Part shown: piece by piece, positions 31,126 to 46,140 of the stretch
Layout of the letters: the number at the start of each line of letters is the position of its first letter
How positions within the stretch are numbered: position 1 is the first letter of the stretch
From: Homarus americanus
Lineage: Eukaryota > Arthropoda > Malacostraca > Decapoda > Nephropidae
Length of the DNA: 64,000 nucleotides
NCBI RefSeq assembly: GCF_018991925.1
Contig: NW_024753828.1
Span: 2,094,014-2,158,013, forward strand
Reading direction: 5' to 3'
Translations under genes and position numbers: made by a program
The notes under the pieces: generated by a model
What the model was told of the DNA's origin: nothing
Database searches by the model: none
The model's input: only the letters and a program-made list of their open reading frames with translations

Positions 31126-33195
31126 CAGTAAAGCCTCCAATAACAATGGTTCAGCTAACAAAGATTCAAATCTAAGACCCTGGTTAATTTAGGACCTAAT
31201 TCAATTAACGCCATTATTTTCTTCGTATTTACGACGAATTTAAAAAATATATATTACATTTTCGTATAAATAATAACTAAATCCCGATATTATAAAAAAA
31301 AGACCACGCCTTGTGCACGGAGGCTGCCGGGCTTGTTAGTGGCAACGCCAGCATCACTAGTATAAGCAATCGCAGCTGGCGGGCCCTTTGTTTTCACGCA
31401 TCTGAACAGAAAAAAAGGAAAAACTTTCTAAGGTTTCTTACAGCAATTTTGCTTCCCTATTCAGCATGAGCAAGAGAGCAAGTGATGGTAGTGCTGGTTC
31501 AAAAGTTAAAGAAAGTGTATACCGGTAAGCTCAGCCAAGAAACTAGATGTGTTAAAATGATATGAAAAAGGTGAGAGGTCTGTGGGTATTATATGGAGCA
31601 AGCAATGAACATATTTCCTGAAGTGGATCCATTAACAGAACAAAGCATTAAAATTTAAATAAATGCAAATGGCCTCTACATAAAGATGTATAATGAGAAA
31701 AGAAAGCAGCTGTGCAAGGTTCTTTCGACAGCTTTATTATTTGAAGGCCTAAACCATCAACTTCAGCTAAACCATCAAATTCAGCATCATAAGCAACTTC
31801 AACAACAACTTCAGGTTCAGTAAAAGTTTTAGCAACAGCTTTATGGAAAGCTACAGCTTCAGCCAGAGTTGAACCTGATGACTTCGTCATCTGAGTAAAA
31901 ACTCGCACATCATTGGCTGTTCTTATGTTTTAGACTTTACCACTATTGGTGAGTAGAATTTTTGTTTTACATTACTAAATATTATCTAAAGCATATATGA
32001 ACAGTAAATAAGTGTTGCTTTCATATTCAAATGTAGAGAAATGACGATATGTTTTCACATGTACACACTTACTGTACATACGTTGGCGTTCCCAATTGTC
32101 TCGCTTTATTCCTTTACCATTAGTGGTTAGCTACTTCTAGTGTTCCATTTATTAACATTAAATAACATTACTTAAAACATACATACAGGTATTCAATTTT
32201 TTTACATTAAGTTCACTACAGCTACAACCAGGGTCTTATTTTCTTCAGTTTCTTATGCAGAAACATCGCCACTCACGAAAACATTGCCATCTTGTCTCCT
32301 CTTGTGTGTTACAATAATCTATGTATTATTAATGAATTGCATTGTTGATTTTGCATATATAAAGATTAATTCAATCAAATACATATTCACTAATAAACAG
32401 TAATGAATCTTTTGTACATATTCTTAATATAAATGACTATGTTTCCTTGAGTGCGCACGTGTACATTGGCGTTCCACTATCAGTCTCATTTTTTTTTTTA
32501 ATATCAGTGGTCACTTCTACTGTACATTAAATAACATTGGGTAATCAAAACATGCATATTTTTTACATTATTTTTACGACAACAACAACCAGGGTCTTAT
32601 TTTCTTCAGTTTCAGGTAGATAACTGAAATTATGGGTGCAAACACTGACAACAATAATCCGTGTCTAATTCTCTTGTGTGTTTTAATATTCTACGTATTA
32701 TTAATGAATTGTATTGTTCATTTCGCACATATAAAGATTAATTCAATCAAATACATATTCATTAATAAACAACAATGAATCTTTTGTACATTTTCTTAAT
32801 AAGATAAATGACACTTGTTTCCTTAAATGCGCACGTATATGTTGCCGTTCCCAATCCATCTCATTTTTCTTTGCCACTCGTGGTTAGCACTCACGAAAAC
32901 AATGGCGTTCCATCTCCTCTTGTGTGACCATATTATTATTCATTTATATTGTATAAGGTGCATTCAGAAACATTATTTAAAGAATATAGTTTGCAATTTT
33001 CATTAATTGTATTGTTTTGGGGAGAAAAGAGGGTAAGAAGCCACACAAAAGATATGAAAAGGTCACACTTGGGAATGCATCTCATTATTATCGCTATATT
33101 TTAATGGTAATTAATGATTCGCGATACTGTACGATGATTCACCTTTCACTGTAATATTGGAGGACACATTACAGTCGTTATTTGAGGCTTTACTG
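31126..33195 (+). mobile_element. Tigger/pogo-like DNA transposon, 2.07 kb, with decayed transposase start
   Basis: Terminal inverted repeats CAGTAAAGCCTCCAATAAC (31126) and its complement GTTATTTGAGGCTTTACTG (ending 33195), each flanked by TA. Inside, ATGAGCAAGAGAGC at 31466 starts MSKRASDGSAGSKVKESVYR, the familiar Tigger N-terminus, then is lost to stops and shifts. Most of the rest is non-coding and includes a roughly 370-bp tandem duplication (32060-32890). Non-autonomous. Confidence 0.8.
32060..32890. repeat. About 370-bp tandem repeat inside the Tigger-like element
   Basis: Shared blocks: CCAGGGTCTTATTTTCTTCA at about 32229 and 32591, AAGATTAATTCAATCAAATA at about 32363 and 32731, and GCGCACGT...TTCC at about 32452 and 32829, with a third partial copy upstream (GTACATACGTTGGCGTTCCC near 32085). 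About 2.3 units. Confidence 0.75.
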
Positions 33196-33796
33196 TACTT
33201 AACCTCCTACTAAATCAGTTTTGATTAACACAAATCAATATATAACATACCATGTTTTTTTGTTTGCTTTTATGACAGCATTACTGTATGTAAAAAAAAA
33301 ATTGAGGTAATGAGGGAATCTGATACAGTATGTATGTCAGTCTTATGAACCTAAATCATATCCTGACTGAACTGGTAACACCTGTACTGTATGTCTTCTT
33401 ACACTGCTTTTGGGTGTGAAATACAACACACATTTACTGTACTGACCACCTACTATAAAAATATATAGACCTTCAACACCCGGTATTACATTCTCCTAAT
33501 CTTCTTGCTAGTATATGCTTCATAGTCAATTTTGTATTCTTATGAATTACTTGATAAAGCAGGACCAGTTATGTATATTAAAGCTTTAATCTAGCTGTCA
33601 GTGATGCAGATAGCTACAAAACTTATGCATTTTATTCTAATATGTATGCAATTTACAATTACTGTACAGTAATACAGTATGCTGCATAACTATCTTTTCA
33701 TGAAGGAATTCATGTAAAAGCCACAGAGAACAATGAATAAACTTAACAAGATTAATATTGTAAGTACTTGGAAACTCTTGACTAATACAGAGTAGA
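33196..33796. other. AT-rich intergenic
   Basis: No feature recognised. Confidence 0.4.
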
Positions 33797-34609
33797 CAGG
33801 CAGTTCCCAATTTATGACAGTTCAATTTACGAAAATACCAAGTTACAGAAAAAAATTGATAATTTTGGTTCATGATTCAATTTACATTCATAAATTCTGA
33901 AGCCACAATTATTTTTTTTTCAATTTTTTGTAATTATTTCCGAAGTAATAATGAAAATATGCATTTTATAAAATAATATATTTTTATTACCAATATACTT
34001 ACTTATTTCACTCACTTACTTCATTGTCCTATAACACTCACAATGTTATTAAGTCTACAAAAGAGATTTCAATGTATCATAATTCTCCTACAATCACCAT
34101 ATAACTTACTCCTCAAATTCATTGAAGGTAAGCAGACTTGTCTCTACCAGCACAGTCACTCAGGCAGTGGCCTCTTTGTCCAATTTCTCCCCAATTACTC
34201 TTGTAATATGTGACATATCAAATACAGTAACAGTAAATTAGTGTCTTCTTAAATTTTATATGCTAATTATGTACTGTACAGTTGTGGCCAAAAAGAATTC
34301 AGCAAGCTGTAAATAACTCAATGCTGTACAGTACGCACACCAAAACAACCACAGAAGTGCTGAAAATTTTTAATGTTCGAGGAGACTTTTCATTAACTAC
34401 ACCCCTACCCTCCCATACACCACCTCCCTGCCTGCTGAATTATTTTAGTTCACAACTGTAGACTTGAATCAGTACATTAGAAAAAGTGTGAAATTTGGAG
34501 TTAACAAAAGTTTGGAGGTGTGGATACTGGCAACACATGACACATTGTGAGCATAGTATCAGCTGACTGACAGTAGCATTCACACCATGTAAACAAAACA
34601 GCAGAAATT

Positions 34610-36100
34610 TAAGAAGATGAAAACTAATCAGGAGCTGAGCATAGGACTTTTTTTGGAGGGGCTGAGTTGTGCCAGACTTGTGGAAACAGGCAAATGTAGT
34701 ATACCTATATTCAAAAAGGGAGACAGAGCATCAGCGTCAAATTACCGGCCGTTCAGTTTGGCATCAGTAGTGGGGAAATTTCTTGAATCAATTATAGCAG
34801 ATAGCATCCGATCGCATCTAGAGAAAAGCAAATTAATCTACGACTCTCAACATGGGTTTACAAAGGGAAAATCTTGTCTAACAAATCTGCTAACGTTTTT
34901 TAGGAAAGTCTTCGAGGTAGTAGATAATGACAAAAATTACGATGTTATTTACTTAGACTTTAGCAAAGCATTTGACAGAGTACCGCATCAGAGGCTTCTG
35001 AGAAAAATTAAAGATCATGGTATCGAGGGGAAAGTTTTAAATTGGATAAAATCATGGCTCACCGATAGAACGCAGAGGGTCAGCGTAGATGGTGTTAAAT
35101 CTGAGTGGGGCCGTGTAACCAGTGGGGTTCCCCAGGGGTCAGTACTAGGCCCACTTTTGTTCATAATCTACATAAACGATCTAGATACTGGGATCAGCAG
35201 TGACATAAGCAAGTTTGCGGATGACACCAAAATAGGGCGGCAAATTAATTCAGGGCAGGATGCAAATGCATTACAGGAGGATCTAAATAAACTGCAGGGG
35301 TGGTCTGAAAAATGACAAATGAAATTCAACACCAGCAAGTGCAGCGTACTTAATATTGGAAGAACAAATACTTATAATGTATACAGCCTTAACAACATCA
35401 ACCTAGAGAAGTCGACTTGTGAAAGAGACCTAGGGGTACTTGTAAGCCCGGACCTACGGCCTAGAAAACAGTGCGTTAATGTTCGAAATAAGGCAAACAG
35501 AGTATTGGGTTTTATATCTAGAAGTGTAAGTAACAAGAGTGCAGAGGTCTTATTGCAACTATATCTTGCGCTAGTCAGGCCTCACCTCGATTATGCGGTT
35601 CAGTTCTGGTGCCCCTATTATAGAATGGATATAAATTCACTAGAGTCGGTGCAGCGAAGAATGACAAAAATGATTCCGGGACTTAGAAACCTTCCATATC
35701 AGGATAGGCTAAAGAAACTTAACTTGCATTCCCTAGAAAGACGAAGAGTGCGGGGAGATATGATAGATGTATTTAAGTGGGTGAAAGGAATCAATAAAGG
35801 GGATATAGATAAAGTTCTTATAATATCCGAGCAGGATAGGACTCGGAGCAACGGATTCAAGTTGGATAAGTTTAGGTTTAGGAGGGAGATAGGAAGAAAC
35901 TGGTTCACAAATAGGGTGGTGGGCGAGTGGAACAAGCTTAGCAACTTTGTAGTAAGTGCTGGAACTCTGGAGTTTCAAAAGGAGGCTAGATAGATTCATG
36001 GATGATAGAGAGTGGTAGTAACTCTCGACAGGAGCTGCCATGCACAGGCCAACCGGCCTATTGCAGACTCCTTATTTTCTTATGTTCTTATGTTATGTTC
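34610..36100 (+). mobile_element. 5'-truncated CR1 LINE with (TTATGTTC)n tail
   Basis: Contains only the RT half and the 3' end (TTCTTATGTTCTTATGTT near 36075-36095). The same family as 9895-13840, which has the same tail and C-terminus, but far younger because its RT frame has a single internal stop. Confidence 0.88.
34685..35993 (+). pseudogene. CR1 reverse transcriptase, one in-frame stop
   Basis: SIPIFKKGDRASASNYRPFS, YDSQHGFTKGKSCLTNLLTF, VIYLDFSKAFDRVPH, VTSGVPQGSVLGPLLFIIYI, KFADDTKIGRQI (intact FADD), then a TGA at 35313 where the family has Trp (GWSEK, stop, QMKFN), then LDYAVQFWCPYY and FRREIGRNWFTNRVVGEWN. Truncated 5' so endonuclease is missing. The C-terminus degrades after FQKEAR. 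Confidence 0.88.
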
Positions 36101-36404
36101 TAATGTATCCTAAATTACATTAATATATTCATTATAGATCTTGGCTTAGCATTCCTTGCTGTTCACTTGTTTCTAATATTATCCAGTTTCTCATAAGTAT
36201 AGGTATAAAATCTATTTCTCTATTGCATACTGTACAACATATATCACACTTAATATGCATATACTCATTGTGTACACCAAAACATTTCAATTTTTTTTGA
36301 GGAATGTATCTGTTTTTCTAATGGGAGTGAGTCTATGGGAAAATATGATCAATTTACTAAAGAAATTTAGAACAGAATATTTTTTTTTAAATTGGGAATG
36401 CCTG

Positions 36405-36708
36405 TATTTACAATTAAAGAAACCAGGCATCATTAAATGTCTTAGCTAGTAGAGTACTGTATTCATAATCATCCCTCACCATAGAAGGAAAGTGGTTAAA
36501 TACCTGTAATTATTTAATTTATCCAAGTAACACTTCATAAATTTGCTTGACCAGTGTTTTCAAGTTTTCAGAACTGTGTACGATTTAAAGGTATTTTCTG
36601 AACTAAACCAAGTAATTCTTAAATGGCAATGTCCCTAATATAAGACTACAGTATTTATATACCTGCAACTGGAAACAGCAATTTATTTAAATTGTACCAT
36701 TATTGGTA
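36405..36708. other. Intergenic
   Basis: Short AT-rich spacer between two transposons. Nothing recognised. Confidence 0.4.
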
Positions 36709-37766
36709 CAGGTTGGACCTCACTAATCCGGGAAGCTTGGGACCAGACCGGTTCTGGATTAGCGAAAATTCAAAACCATCAAAGCTGAGGTTAAAAAAAG
36801 GCAAAATAATGCATAAAATGTACTATTACTGGTACAGTACCAATACAACTTACATCAGTATAAATTTAGCCCAGGCTTACTGGACCTCTGTATAACAAAG
36901 TGTTAATGTTATGGCACAAGTTTACTGTACACTGGACCCTTGCTTTATGCACATTCACTAAATGGGAATTAGCATATATGTACAGAACTAAACAAACAAT
37001 TTATTTGAAATACTCTGACAGTCCATGCCATAATATCCTGACCACTGGGGTTAGTTATACAGATTTTTCTCTGTGAAAAAGCCATAATTTTGATAAACAT
37101 ATTACTGTACTTACTTTGTACTCAAATGTACTAAGCTAGAGGACTAAAAATTTTATGTCTAGTGTAAATTATGAGATGCTTACATACTCAAATTAATTGC
37201 TATCTTGCAAGGATTACAGCAATGCAAGTTATATTCTGCTAAGTCAAGTCAGTGACATTTTATAAGAGAAAAACTTTAAGCCTAAAACCACCTTCACCCT
37301 CTAAAATCCTTATTGCCTTCTGGCTGGGAGGAGGGGGGAGGGGAGGTAAGGCATTGACAGCCAGGAGAGGAGATTACCGGGTGCATATAGTTATCAGTGG
37401 AGGGAGGAGGGGTCAGGGACTCAGGGTTACAGTACAATAGAGGGAGATTAAGTTTTCCACTTATAAAATGTCACTGACTTAACTTAGCAGAATATAACTT
37501 GCATTGCTGTAATCCTTGCAAGATAGCAATTAATTTGAGTATAAACATCCATATAAAAATTTTAGTACTGTAATTAAATTAGTACATTTGAGTACAGGTT
37601 GTTGTAATTGTAATGATTTTTCCACAACTTTTACAGCATTACTGTTGACTTAGTAGCTGTGGAACATATCCTAATTTTTCCCATTAGATTAATTATTCAC
37701 TGTATATGCGTCCTGAACCATCAAGCTGCTGGACTATTGGGTCCAGGATTAGCAGGGTCCAACCTG
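36709..37766. mobile_element. Tigger-like element (family E) with internal foldback
   Basis: Ends CAGGTTGGACCTCACTAATC at 36709 and the complement (AGCAGGGTCCAACCTG) at 37766, each beside TA. Inside, 37118-37276 and 37450-37595 are long inverted arms (GTACTCAAATGTAC, ATTGCTATCTTGCAAGGATT, AAGTTATATTCTGCTAAGTC) around a G-rich loop. No transposase frame. Confidence 0.75.
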
Positions 37767-40163
<2,397 letters not shown>

Positions 40164-41011
40164 AAGTGGTTCCTCGGTTAACGAACGCCTCGGTTAACAA
40201 AATTTCGGTTAACGAATTACCTTCCATTAGAATATTGAATTCGGTTAATGAACAAAAATTCGGTTAATAAAATTCTTACAAAAACGTTTCGACATGCTTT
40301 GGCTTGCTCACCAGCTGGAAGATTAGTCCGCTAATAAAGAAATCGGTTCTAGGGCTTACATTCATTAAAATTGGAGTAAATATCAAGAAGGTTGTACTAT
40401 TCAATAATTTTCCAAGTTTTACATTATATTTTTTCGTAATTTTAACACTTATTTAACATAATTGCAGTAAAGGGAGCTAGTTTTTGGTGTGCCCATCAGC
40501 CACTTCACTCACCCATCAAAGCCTCAGTTTGTGTCTCTGTTCAGTGGAGGAAACATCTTGCTTATGGGTCTCTTGAACACAGAGTATTTTTACGTTTTTA
40601 CAGTACAATTATTGGTCATTCTGAAATTTATTTAACATATTGACAATATATAGTGCAGTGCAGTGATGATTTAAAGAAAATAATCTTGAATTACACCTAA
40701 TGAACTTAAAATTTTATGGGTGAAATGACGGTATGAAGCATGGGGTGATTTCTCTTCCACCCCCACTTCCTTCTCTTCTCCCTTCTCCTCCACCTCCATT
40801 TCTAATTCCCATCATCATCATCATCATCATCATCAACTAGGAGCCTTCTACATACACACCTCAAAGTAAGTGTACTTACTGCATTTTTTTTTACTTTGTA
40901 TGTAATTTTCGGTGAGCTGGAACCAATTTCCCAAAATCCCATTGAAACAATGGTTTCGGTTAACGAACGATCTTCTGGAATGAATTGTGTTCGTTAACCG
41001 AGGGACCACTG
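40164..41011 (+). mobile_element. Tigger-like MITE, family A copy 1
   Basis: Left end AAGTGGTTCCTCGGTTAACG, right end CGTTAACCGAGGGACCACT-G, both beside TA, 848 bp. Subterminal repeats of the phrase CGGTTAACGAA. Shares its interior (GAGCTGGAACCAATT, CCATTGAAACAATGG) in inverse orientation with the copy at 50371. No coding capacity seen. Confidence 0.85.
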
Positions 41012-41489
41012 TACTCGTGCAGAAACTGACCTCATATACAGTTGATAGTTCGACCCCAAGATTTTTTTTATAAGAAAGCTGGATTTTTCTACAGGGTAAC
41101 CACTTAATTTCTGGCAATCACTGGTCCGGACAGTTTTACAGTGATGGAATTTCAAATTTATCATGCATTTATGGTGAACAATGCTCACAGTAGGCTAACC
41201 TTACAGGGTTGTGAGGTGTTTTGGTTATTTTTTAACTTACAATTTCAGGTAGATACACATAACTTTTTTATTCAGTTACAAGCACACACAATCTTACATA
41301 CAGAATGTGCAAAAACAAACTTATCATAAAGTAAAAAACATAAAAGGAAATAAACTTTCTTCACATGTTAAGAGTTCATGCTGAGTGGGGGAGGATGGAG
41401 TGAGGGATCTCAGCTGTTTCTTGTGTGTAGGCAAATGATTAACAAAATTCGTCTCAGGCTAGTATCGATGGAAACAGAATGGTCCCTGA
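41012..41489. other. Intergenic
   Basis: No feature recognised before the DIRS-like remnant. Confidence 0.4.
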
Positions 41490-42765
41490 AGATATAGAAG
41501 TTCAAGAGTCTAGTGAGGAGGTTTGGGACTCCACAAATGGATCGCTTTGTCTCACAAAACAATCACAAGATGCCAACTTTTGCATCTCTGGAACGATCGA
41601 ATCTTTTAGGAAATGCTCTACTCATAGACGGGAACCGTTGGAATTCAATCTATGTTCCACCTGTGAAAATGTTGCCCAAAGTGGTTAAAAAACTCAGATC
41701 CTTCCAGGGAAAGGTCTTCTTAATTGCACCATATTGAATCCTACAACCGTGGTGTCTGGATCTGTTGAAATCCACTACAATTACAACAAGGATGTCTAGA
41801 CCAGGTACTGCACCCTCAGTTCGAGATATCCTTGGCACTTCACGCTTGAAGTTTCTCAAAAGATGTTTATATAGATTGTTGGGTAATACCAATATAGTTA
41901 ACCAAGTGATAGCAGGTCATAGACCCCCAACTTATATGCAATATGAGAAAGCTTGGAAACTTTTTCCACAATTTATCAGGTTAACGACTCCAACCACAGT
42001 GCTGTTAGAATTTTTAGATTTTCTGTTTGGAGGTAAAGGCTTTCAAGAATCTACAATTGCACCTTATAAATCAGCGTTGGCTGACCCTCTGGCATGGGGT
42101 TTTAATATTACTTTGAACCCAAGAATTTATCAAATGCTCAGATCGTCCTTTTTCATTCAGCGACCCCCTCGGCCTAAGAGAATCCCACCTTGGTCTCTAG
42201 ATAAAGTTACTAAATTTCTTATGGGGCCTAATTACAATATAAATCTGAACCGGGAAAGATTGCTTCAGAAGGCAGCCTTCCTTCTAGCAATAGCAACAGG
42301 TATGAGGATCAGTGAGCTGATTTCAATTTCCAATAATCCATCATTATTGGTATTTTCTGAGGAAGATGTCACCCTTTTTCCTACGGAGATTCTAAGAAAA
42401 AATGAAAGGGAGGATTTTCAAGCTCAACCTATCAGGATAAAACGGCTAATGAATGAGACAAGGGTTCCTCATATATTGTGCCCCGTTAAGATTCTTCAAG
42501 AATGGTTAACCAGATTCCCTAATCGAGGCTCCTATGTATTCTCATCACAGGATGGTAAGAAATTGTCTCCTAGTCAAATGATAAAATAATTATCTCAGTT
42601 AGTGAGTCAAGCAGATCCTGGCAAAAATTTTGGGCACATGACACCAGGAAATATGCAGGGTCTGTGGTCTTTCTGCAGCATATGAGCCTCAGTCATATGA
42701 AAGAAGTGGGCTTTTGGAAATCTTAAAAAACCTTTCAAAACAGCTATCTTCATCTATCTCTGAAA
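41490..42765 (+). mobile_element. DIRS-like retroelement remnant (RNase H end and tyrosine recombinase)
   Basis: Order on the plus strand: RFGTPQMDRFVSQNNHKMP, LIDGNRWNSIYVPPVKML and KVFLIAPY (end of the DIRS RT-RNase H region), then the tyrosine recombinase. DIRS elements lack a DDE integrase and integrate with this recombinase. The terminal repeats were not identified. Confidence 0.7.
41765..42765 (+). pseudogene. Tyrosine recombinase (DIRS-type), damaged
   Basis: Open 41765-42589 (274 codons) with GHRPPTYMQYEKAWKLF (N-terminal SAM-like domain), STIAPYKSALADPL, AFLLAIATGMRISELISI (box I with the first catalytic Arg) and GSYVFSSQDGKKLSPSQMIK. A TAA then interrupts, and the box II region continues in frame as FGHMTPGNMQGLWSFCS, where the expected second Arg is not visible, followed by WAFGNLKKPFKTAIFIYL corresponding to the GFW...TF..YL region. 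A stop precedes the expected catalytic Tyr. Hence non-functional. Confidence 0.72.
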
Positions 42766-43562
42766 GATGCTTCACATGTGGTGGTACTGGGGTCCCCTCC
42801 CCCACCTAGTCAATCTCCACAACTGTCTTCATCAGAATAAAGTGAGTATCCTAATTGGGATATGTAAATTAACATTTTACCTTCCAGTAAATGTTCCTAA
42901 TATTGGAAAATATTCCAAACAGGTTTATAATTATAATCTGGACCTAAGCTAGCAGAGCCTTATACGCAATGTCACCTCCCTCTCCACCTCCTGCTTGGGT
43001 AATCAAAGCTTGACGTCGCATTCTAAATTGAACAAAATGCCGTTTTTTTCTATAAACCAGTTTTTGTGATATAGTCCAGAATGCGACGTCGACATCCCAC
43101 CCATCTCCACCCCTCGCGAGTTGACATATGTTTACTGCTCGCTCTCGGGCAAGAGATGATGGTAGCAATGCGTGTGATGGAGGGTGCGGGAGGAGGTTTT
43201 GAGAATTGCAATTAAATGCCAGGTAACGACGTGTCCTCCTAATATTACATATTTAAGTAATTATTCGGTTTTAATTGCCTGTATGTTGGCCTGGCGAGTT
43301 AATGCTAGGCATTTAAATACCTAGGTATAAAACTACTTTTTCGTACTTACTTTATCTATTATTATTAGATTCCTCACATTTACTGGTATTGTATATAATA
43401 TATTATCTTATTCTTCAAAGGAGTTGGTAACTAGTGAGAATTATGTTGCAGAGTTGGTAATACTGTTCATATGGTCAGCTGTTGTGGTGGTGGTCACGGC
43501 CAAGACTTATTCGTGTGAATCTGGTGTGTTGTTACAAATTACATGTACTATTTTACCTATAA
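42766..43562. other. Intergenic with a 13-bp inverted repeat
   Basis: GACGTCGCATTCT at 43012-43024 and AGAATGCGACGTC at 43078-43090 form a 13-bp stem with a 53-bp loop. No gene recognised. Confidence 0.45.
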
Positions 43563-43915
43563 CTATTCCCTCGTTAATTTGGATCGTTGTACAGTACAGT
43601 AATTTGTATTTCGGCTTAATTTGTTTTTAATTTTTTATCCCCCCCAAATGAATTAAACAATTTTAATTCAGAATGAATCTGAAATAAGCGAGTGGTTCTG
43701 AAAAGTTGATTACATATTATAATAGGATATTATGAAATAGATTAAGGTGAATGAATCATAAGAATAGAATATGAATTATTTTAAAATACTACATATACAA
43801 AACTGCGTTTGGTGTGTAGCTGAGGAGAGGAAGGACAACTCACTACCTCCCACCTGGCAGCCAGTGATCCCTTTATAACAACAGTATGTAATACACCATA
43901 ATTCCCATATTACTT
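43563..43915 (+). repeat. Dispersed repeat family I, copy 1
   Basis: Homologous in inverse orientation to 51535-51862: shared CCTCGTTAATTTGGATC/CCTCATTAATTCAGATC, AATGAATTAAACAATTT, CAGAATGAATCTGAAATAA, GACAACTCAC(T/C)ACCTCCC. Probably another TA-type MITE with a decayed end. Confidence 0.6.
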
Positions 43916-45184
43916 AAGTTCATTTGGTGCTGGATTAATAAAACATTAAAAATTATTAATTTTCCCCCAAAAATCAATCACAGATGAGCTATTCCAGTAC
44001 CAAATAAACCTAAATAATAAGAGAATTATGGTGAAATTGCATGATGTTGTATTAATGCGGTTGGAGGTGTGCGGTTGGCTTGAGAAGGAGGTAAGACAAG
44101 GGGATGGGAGGCTCAGGCCACCACCCAACTGTTCTGTCTCCCACAAACAATTCAGGAATTCAAGAACACAAATTATTGAGACTCCACTGTGCTCTGAATT
44201 TTTAAAATAAGGATAACTGTAGTCATATTTACCTCAGCAAATTCTGCCATCACCATTGGTCTGTAGGAAGCAGTGCCATGTGAAAGAGAAAATTATTAAC
44301 CATACATGGAAGCTAAGAGAGTCAACAGGATAGGATACATACATGGAAAACACAAATTACACTCAAAACAATGCAAGACAACACACTCTAGTATGTGTAC
44401 CTTTGCTGTGCCAAATATTGTAGTTTCAACAACAGTGTCTTTAACATAGTTTACCCTAAATACTGTAGTTCCTTCTACATACAAATTCTATGCAGATTAA
44501 ATCTTATATCATTTTAAGGCCCAAACTTAATATATGTAGCCTCAGTTCTATAAAATAAAACCCCAAAACTCAGCATCCAATAACTTAGCAATGGGTATGA
44601 TATAAAAAAAATTGTAGTCGGCAAATTGGCGCTAAGTCGACAGGAGCAGAGTCACATGCAAGAACTCAGCAAGCTAGTCACACTGAGCCAGAATTGGTAG
44701 CCCACTAGCATCAGTTTATGTGGGTCTCTTATCATGGGTAGACCTTCTGACAGTGATTAGGTGCCTGTGAAGTGTTACTGTACATATAGTGTTAAGTGTT
44801 AGTCTTAAGTGTTATGTTTAAAATGAGGCCACCGCAGTAGTAAGGGCACAAGTGAAATTTTTTTAAAAATAGAGAAAAAGGTGATTAAAGTTTGGTAAAC
44901 ATCGAAACATGAATATCTTTGGAGCCAACCATACGATTTTCATCTACAGTCTTTCCACGCTAATCTGGCCTGTAAGCCACGCCCCTTTTCTATACTAATA
45001 GCTGATTGGTTCATAGAAAATTCAAACTAAATGTGTTTACAATTGGTAAGCAGACCTGTTATTATCTAAAATAATGTTAAATAATTATCTGAACTTTCAA
45101 AATGCAAATGATTTCAAGGCATTAGCACTTCAGAGAGGATGTTAGAAAATTTTAAATATTTATCATAAAAGGTCGATATAAATA
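43916..45184. other. AT-rich intergenic
   Basis: No supported gene, RNA or transposon end. Confidence 0.4.
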
Positions 45185-45360
45185 CAGTAATATCTCCATT
45201 AGCCAGAATCCCTCAAACCCGGAAATATCCGATAGCCGGAATAGAAATTTGCTCAGAAAATCATTACCAAAAGCCGGTATTTTCCCAATATTTCCGGCTT
45301 TAGGAACATATTTTCTGAGGTTGAAAATCAAGAGAATTTTCTGAAAATGTCTTGAATAAA
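45185..45360 (+). mobile_element. Tigger-like MITE, family B (left part)
   Basis: CAGTAATATCTCCATTAGCC at 45185 after TA, followed by the family B phrases CCCTCAAACCCGGAA, GATAGCCGGAAT and AATCATTACC. It runs into the family N block. Confidence 0.6.
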
Positions 45361-45510
45361 GATGAAAGTACTTTGGGAGGGACCAGACCTGACTCAATGT
45401 CAGGTCTGGGGGATTAGTGGTCTCATATTACTGACCTCATGGAATGTCGGGTCACCCTTTCTTGGGTGGGGAATTAGTGATCTCATGACCTGATGATGTC
45501 TTGGATAAAC
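45360..45510 (-). repeat. Dispersed repeat family N
   Basis: Carries the complement of the N phrase (GATTAGTG, GGTGGGGAATTAGTGATCTC, GATGTCTTGGATAA). Other copies: 47080-47230, 51880-51975, 60385-60525, 63480-63650. Confidence 0.55.
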
Positions 45511-45540
45511 ACAAAACCTAAAGCATTTTTAGGGAGCTTG

Positions 45541-45750
45541 TGATAAGTATAAGTATAAATGAGCAAAGTTGTATCCCTTCAACATTACATTACATAACAT
45601 TTTAAAATATGGAGTGAGAAAGCAGAAAGGTGTGGGTGATTAGACATATGGAGTGGAAAGGAGTGGTAACATGCACCAGTGTTGCCGAGCAATAAGCTCC
45701 TCAACAGCTGATCTTTTAATTCACTTCCATGCAGTCACACAACAAGACCC
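45541..45750 (+). repeat. Dispersed repeat family L, copy 1
   Basis: TATCCCTTCAACATTAC, TTAAAATATGGAGTGAGAAA, GCAGAAAGGTGTGGGT and CAACAGCTGAT match the reverse complement of 48410-48565. Confidence 0.6.
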
Positions 45751-46140
45751 TCACTGGATGCTTGTTGCCTTAATTCCCATGTGTGAGTGTGTGTGTGTGT
45801 TTTTTTTTTTGGCCTGCCAAGAACCTTGTAGGATTTGAAGAAGTTGATGAAGAATTTGTTCAGGAGTCAGGTGGTGAGGTGACATCCAAGACACTTACTT
45901 ACACAGCACACACATTAACAGCACTACTAAACCATTGTCGTATAACATCTTACATTATAATTTCCATTTTAAAATTAATTGATACATGATGGCTTGACAG
46001 GGCTACATTTGCACTTAGACAACTGATCAATGAAATAACCAGGGCTTATGGAGGCGCATATGCCCTGGACACACTAGTGAAGTTACGAAGCTTCAAAACT
46101 GCAACCACAACTTCTGAGTAACCTCAAATTATCACAACCT

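Larger units (their letters stand above)
33797..36404. mobile_element. Tigger-like element (family K) interrupted by a CR1 LINE
   Basis: Left end CAGGCAGTTCCCAATTTA at 33797. Right end is the complement of CAGGCATTCCCAATTTA, ending 36404 before TA. The CR1 insertion at about 34610-36100 accounts for more than half the length. The left TA is not clean, so the pairing is probable rather than proven. Confidence 0.5.

Noticed and set aside
31648..31908. An 86-codon minus frame rich in Glu/Val
   Set aside because: Lies inside the Tigger-like element, opposite to the transposase direction, with no recognised homology.
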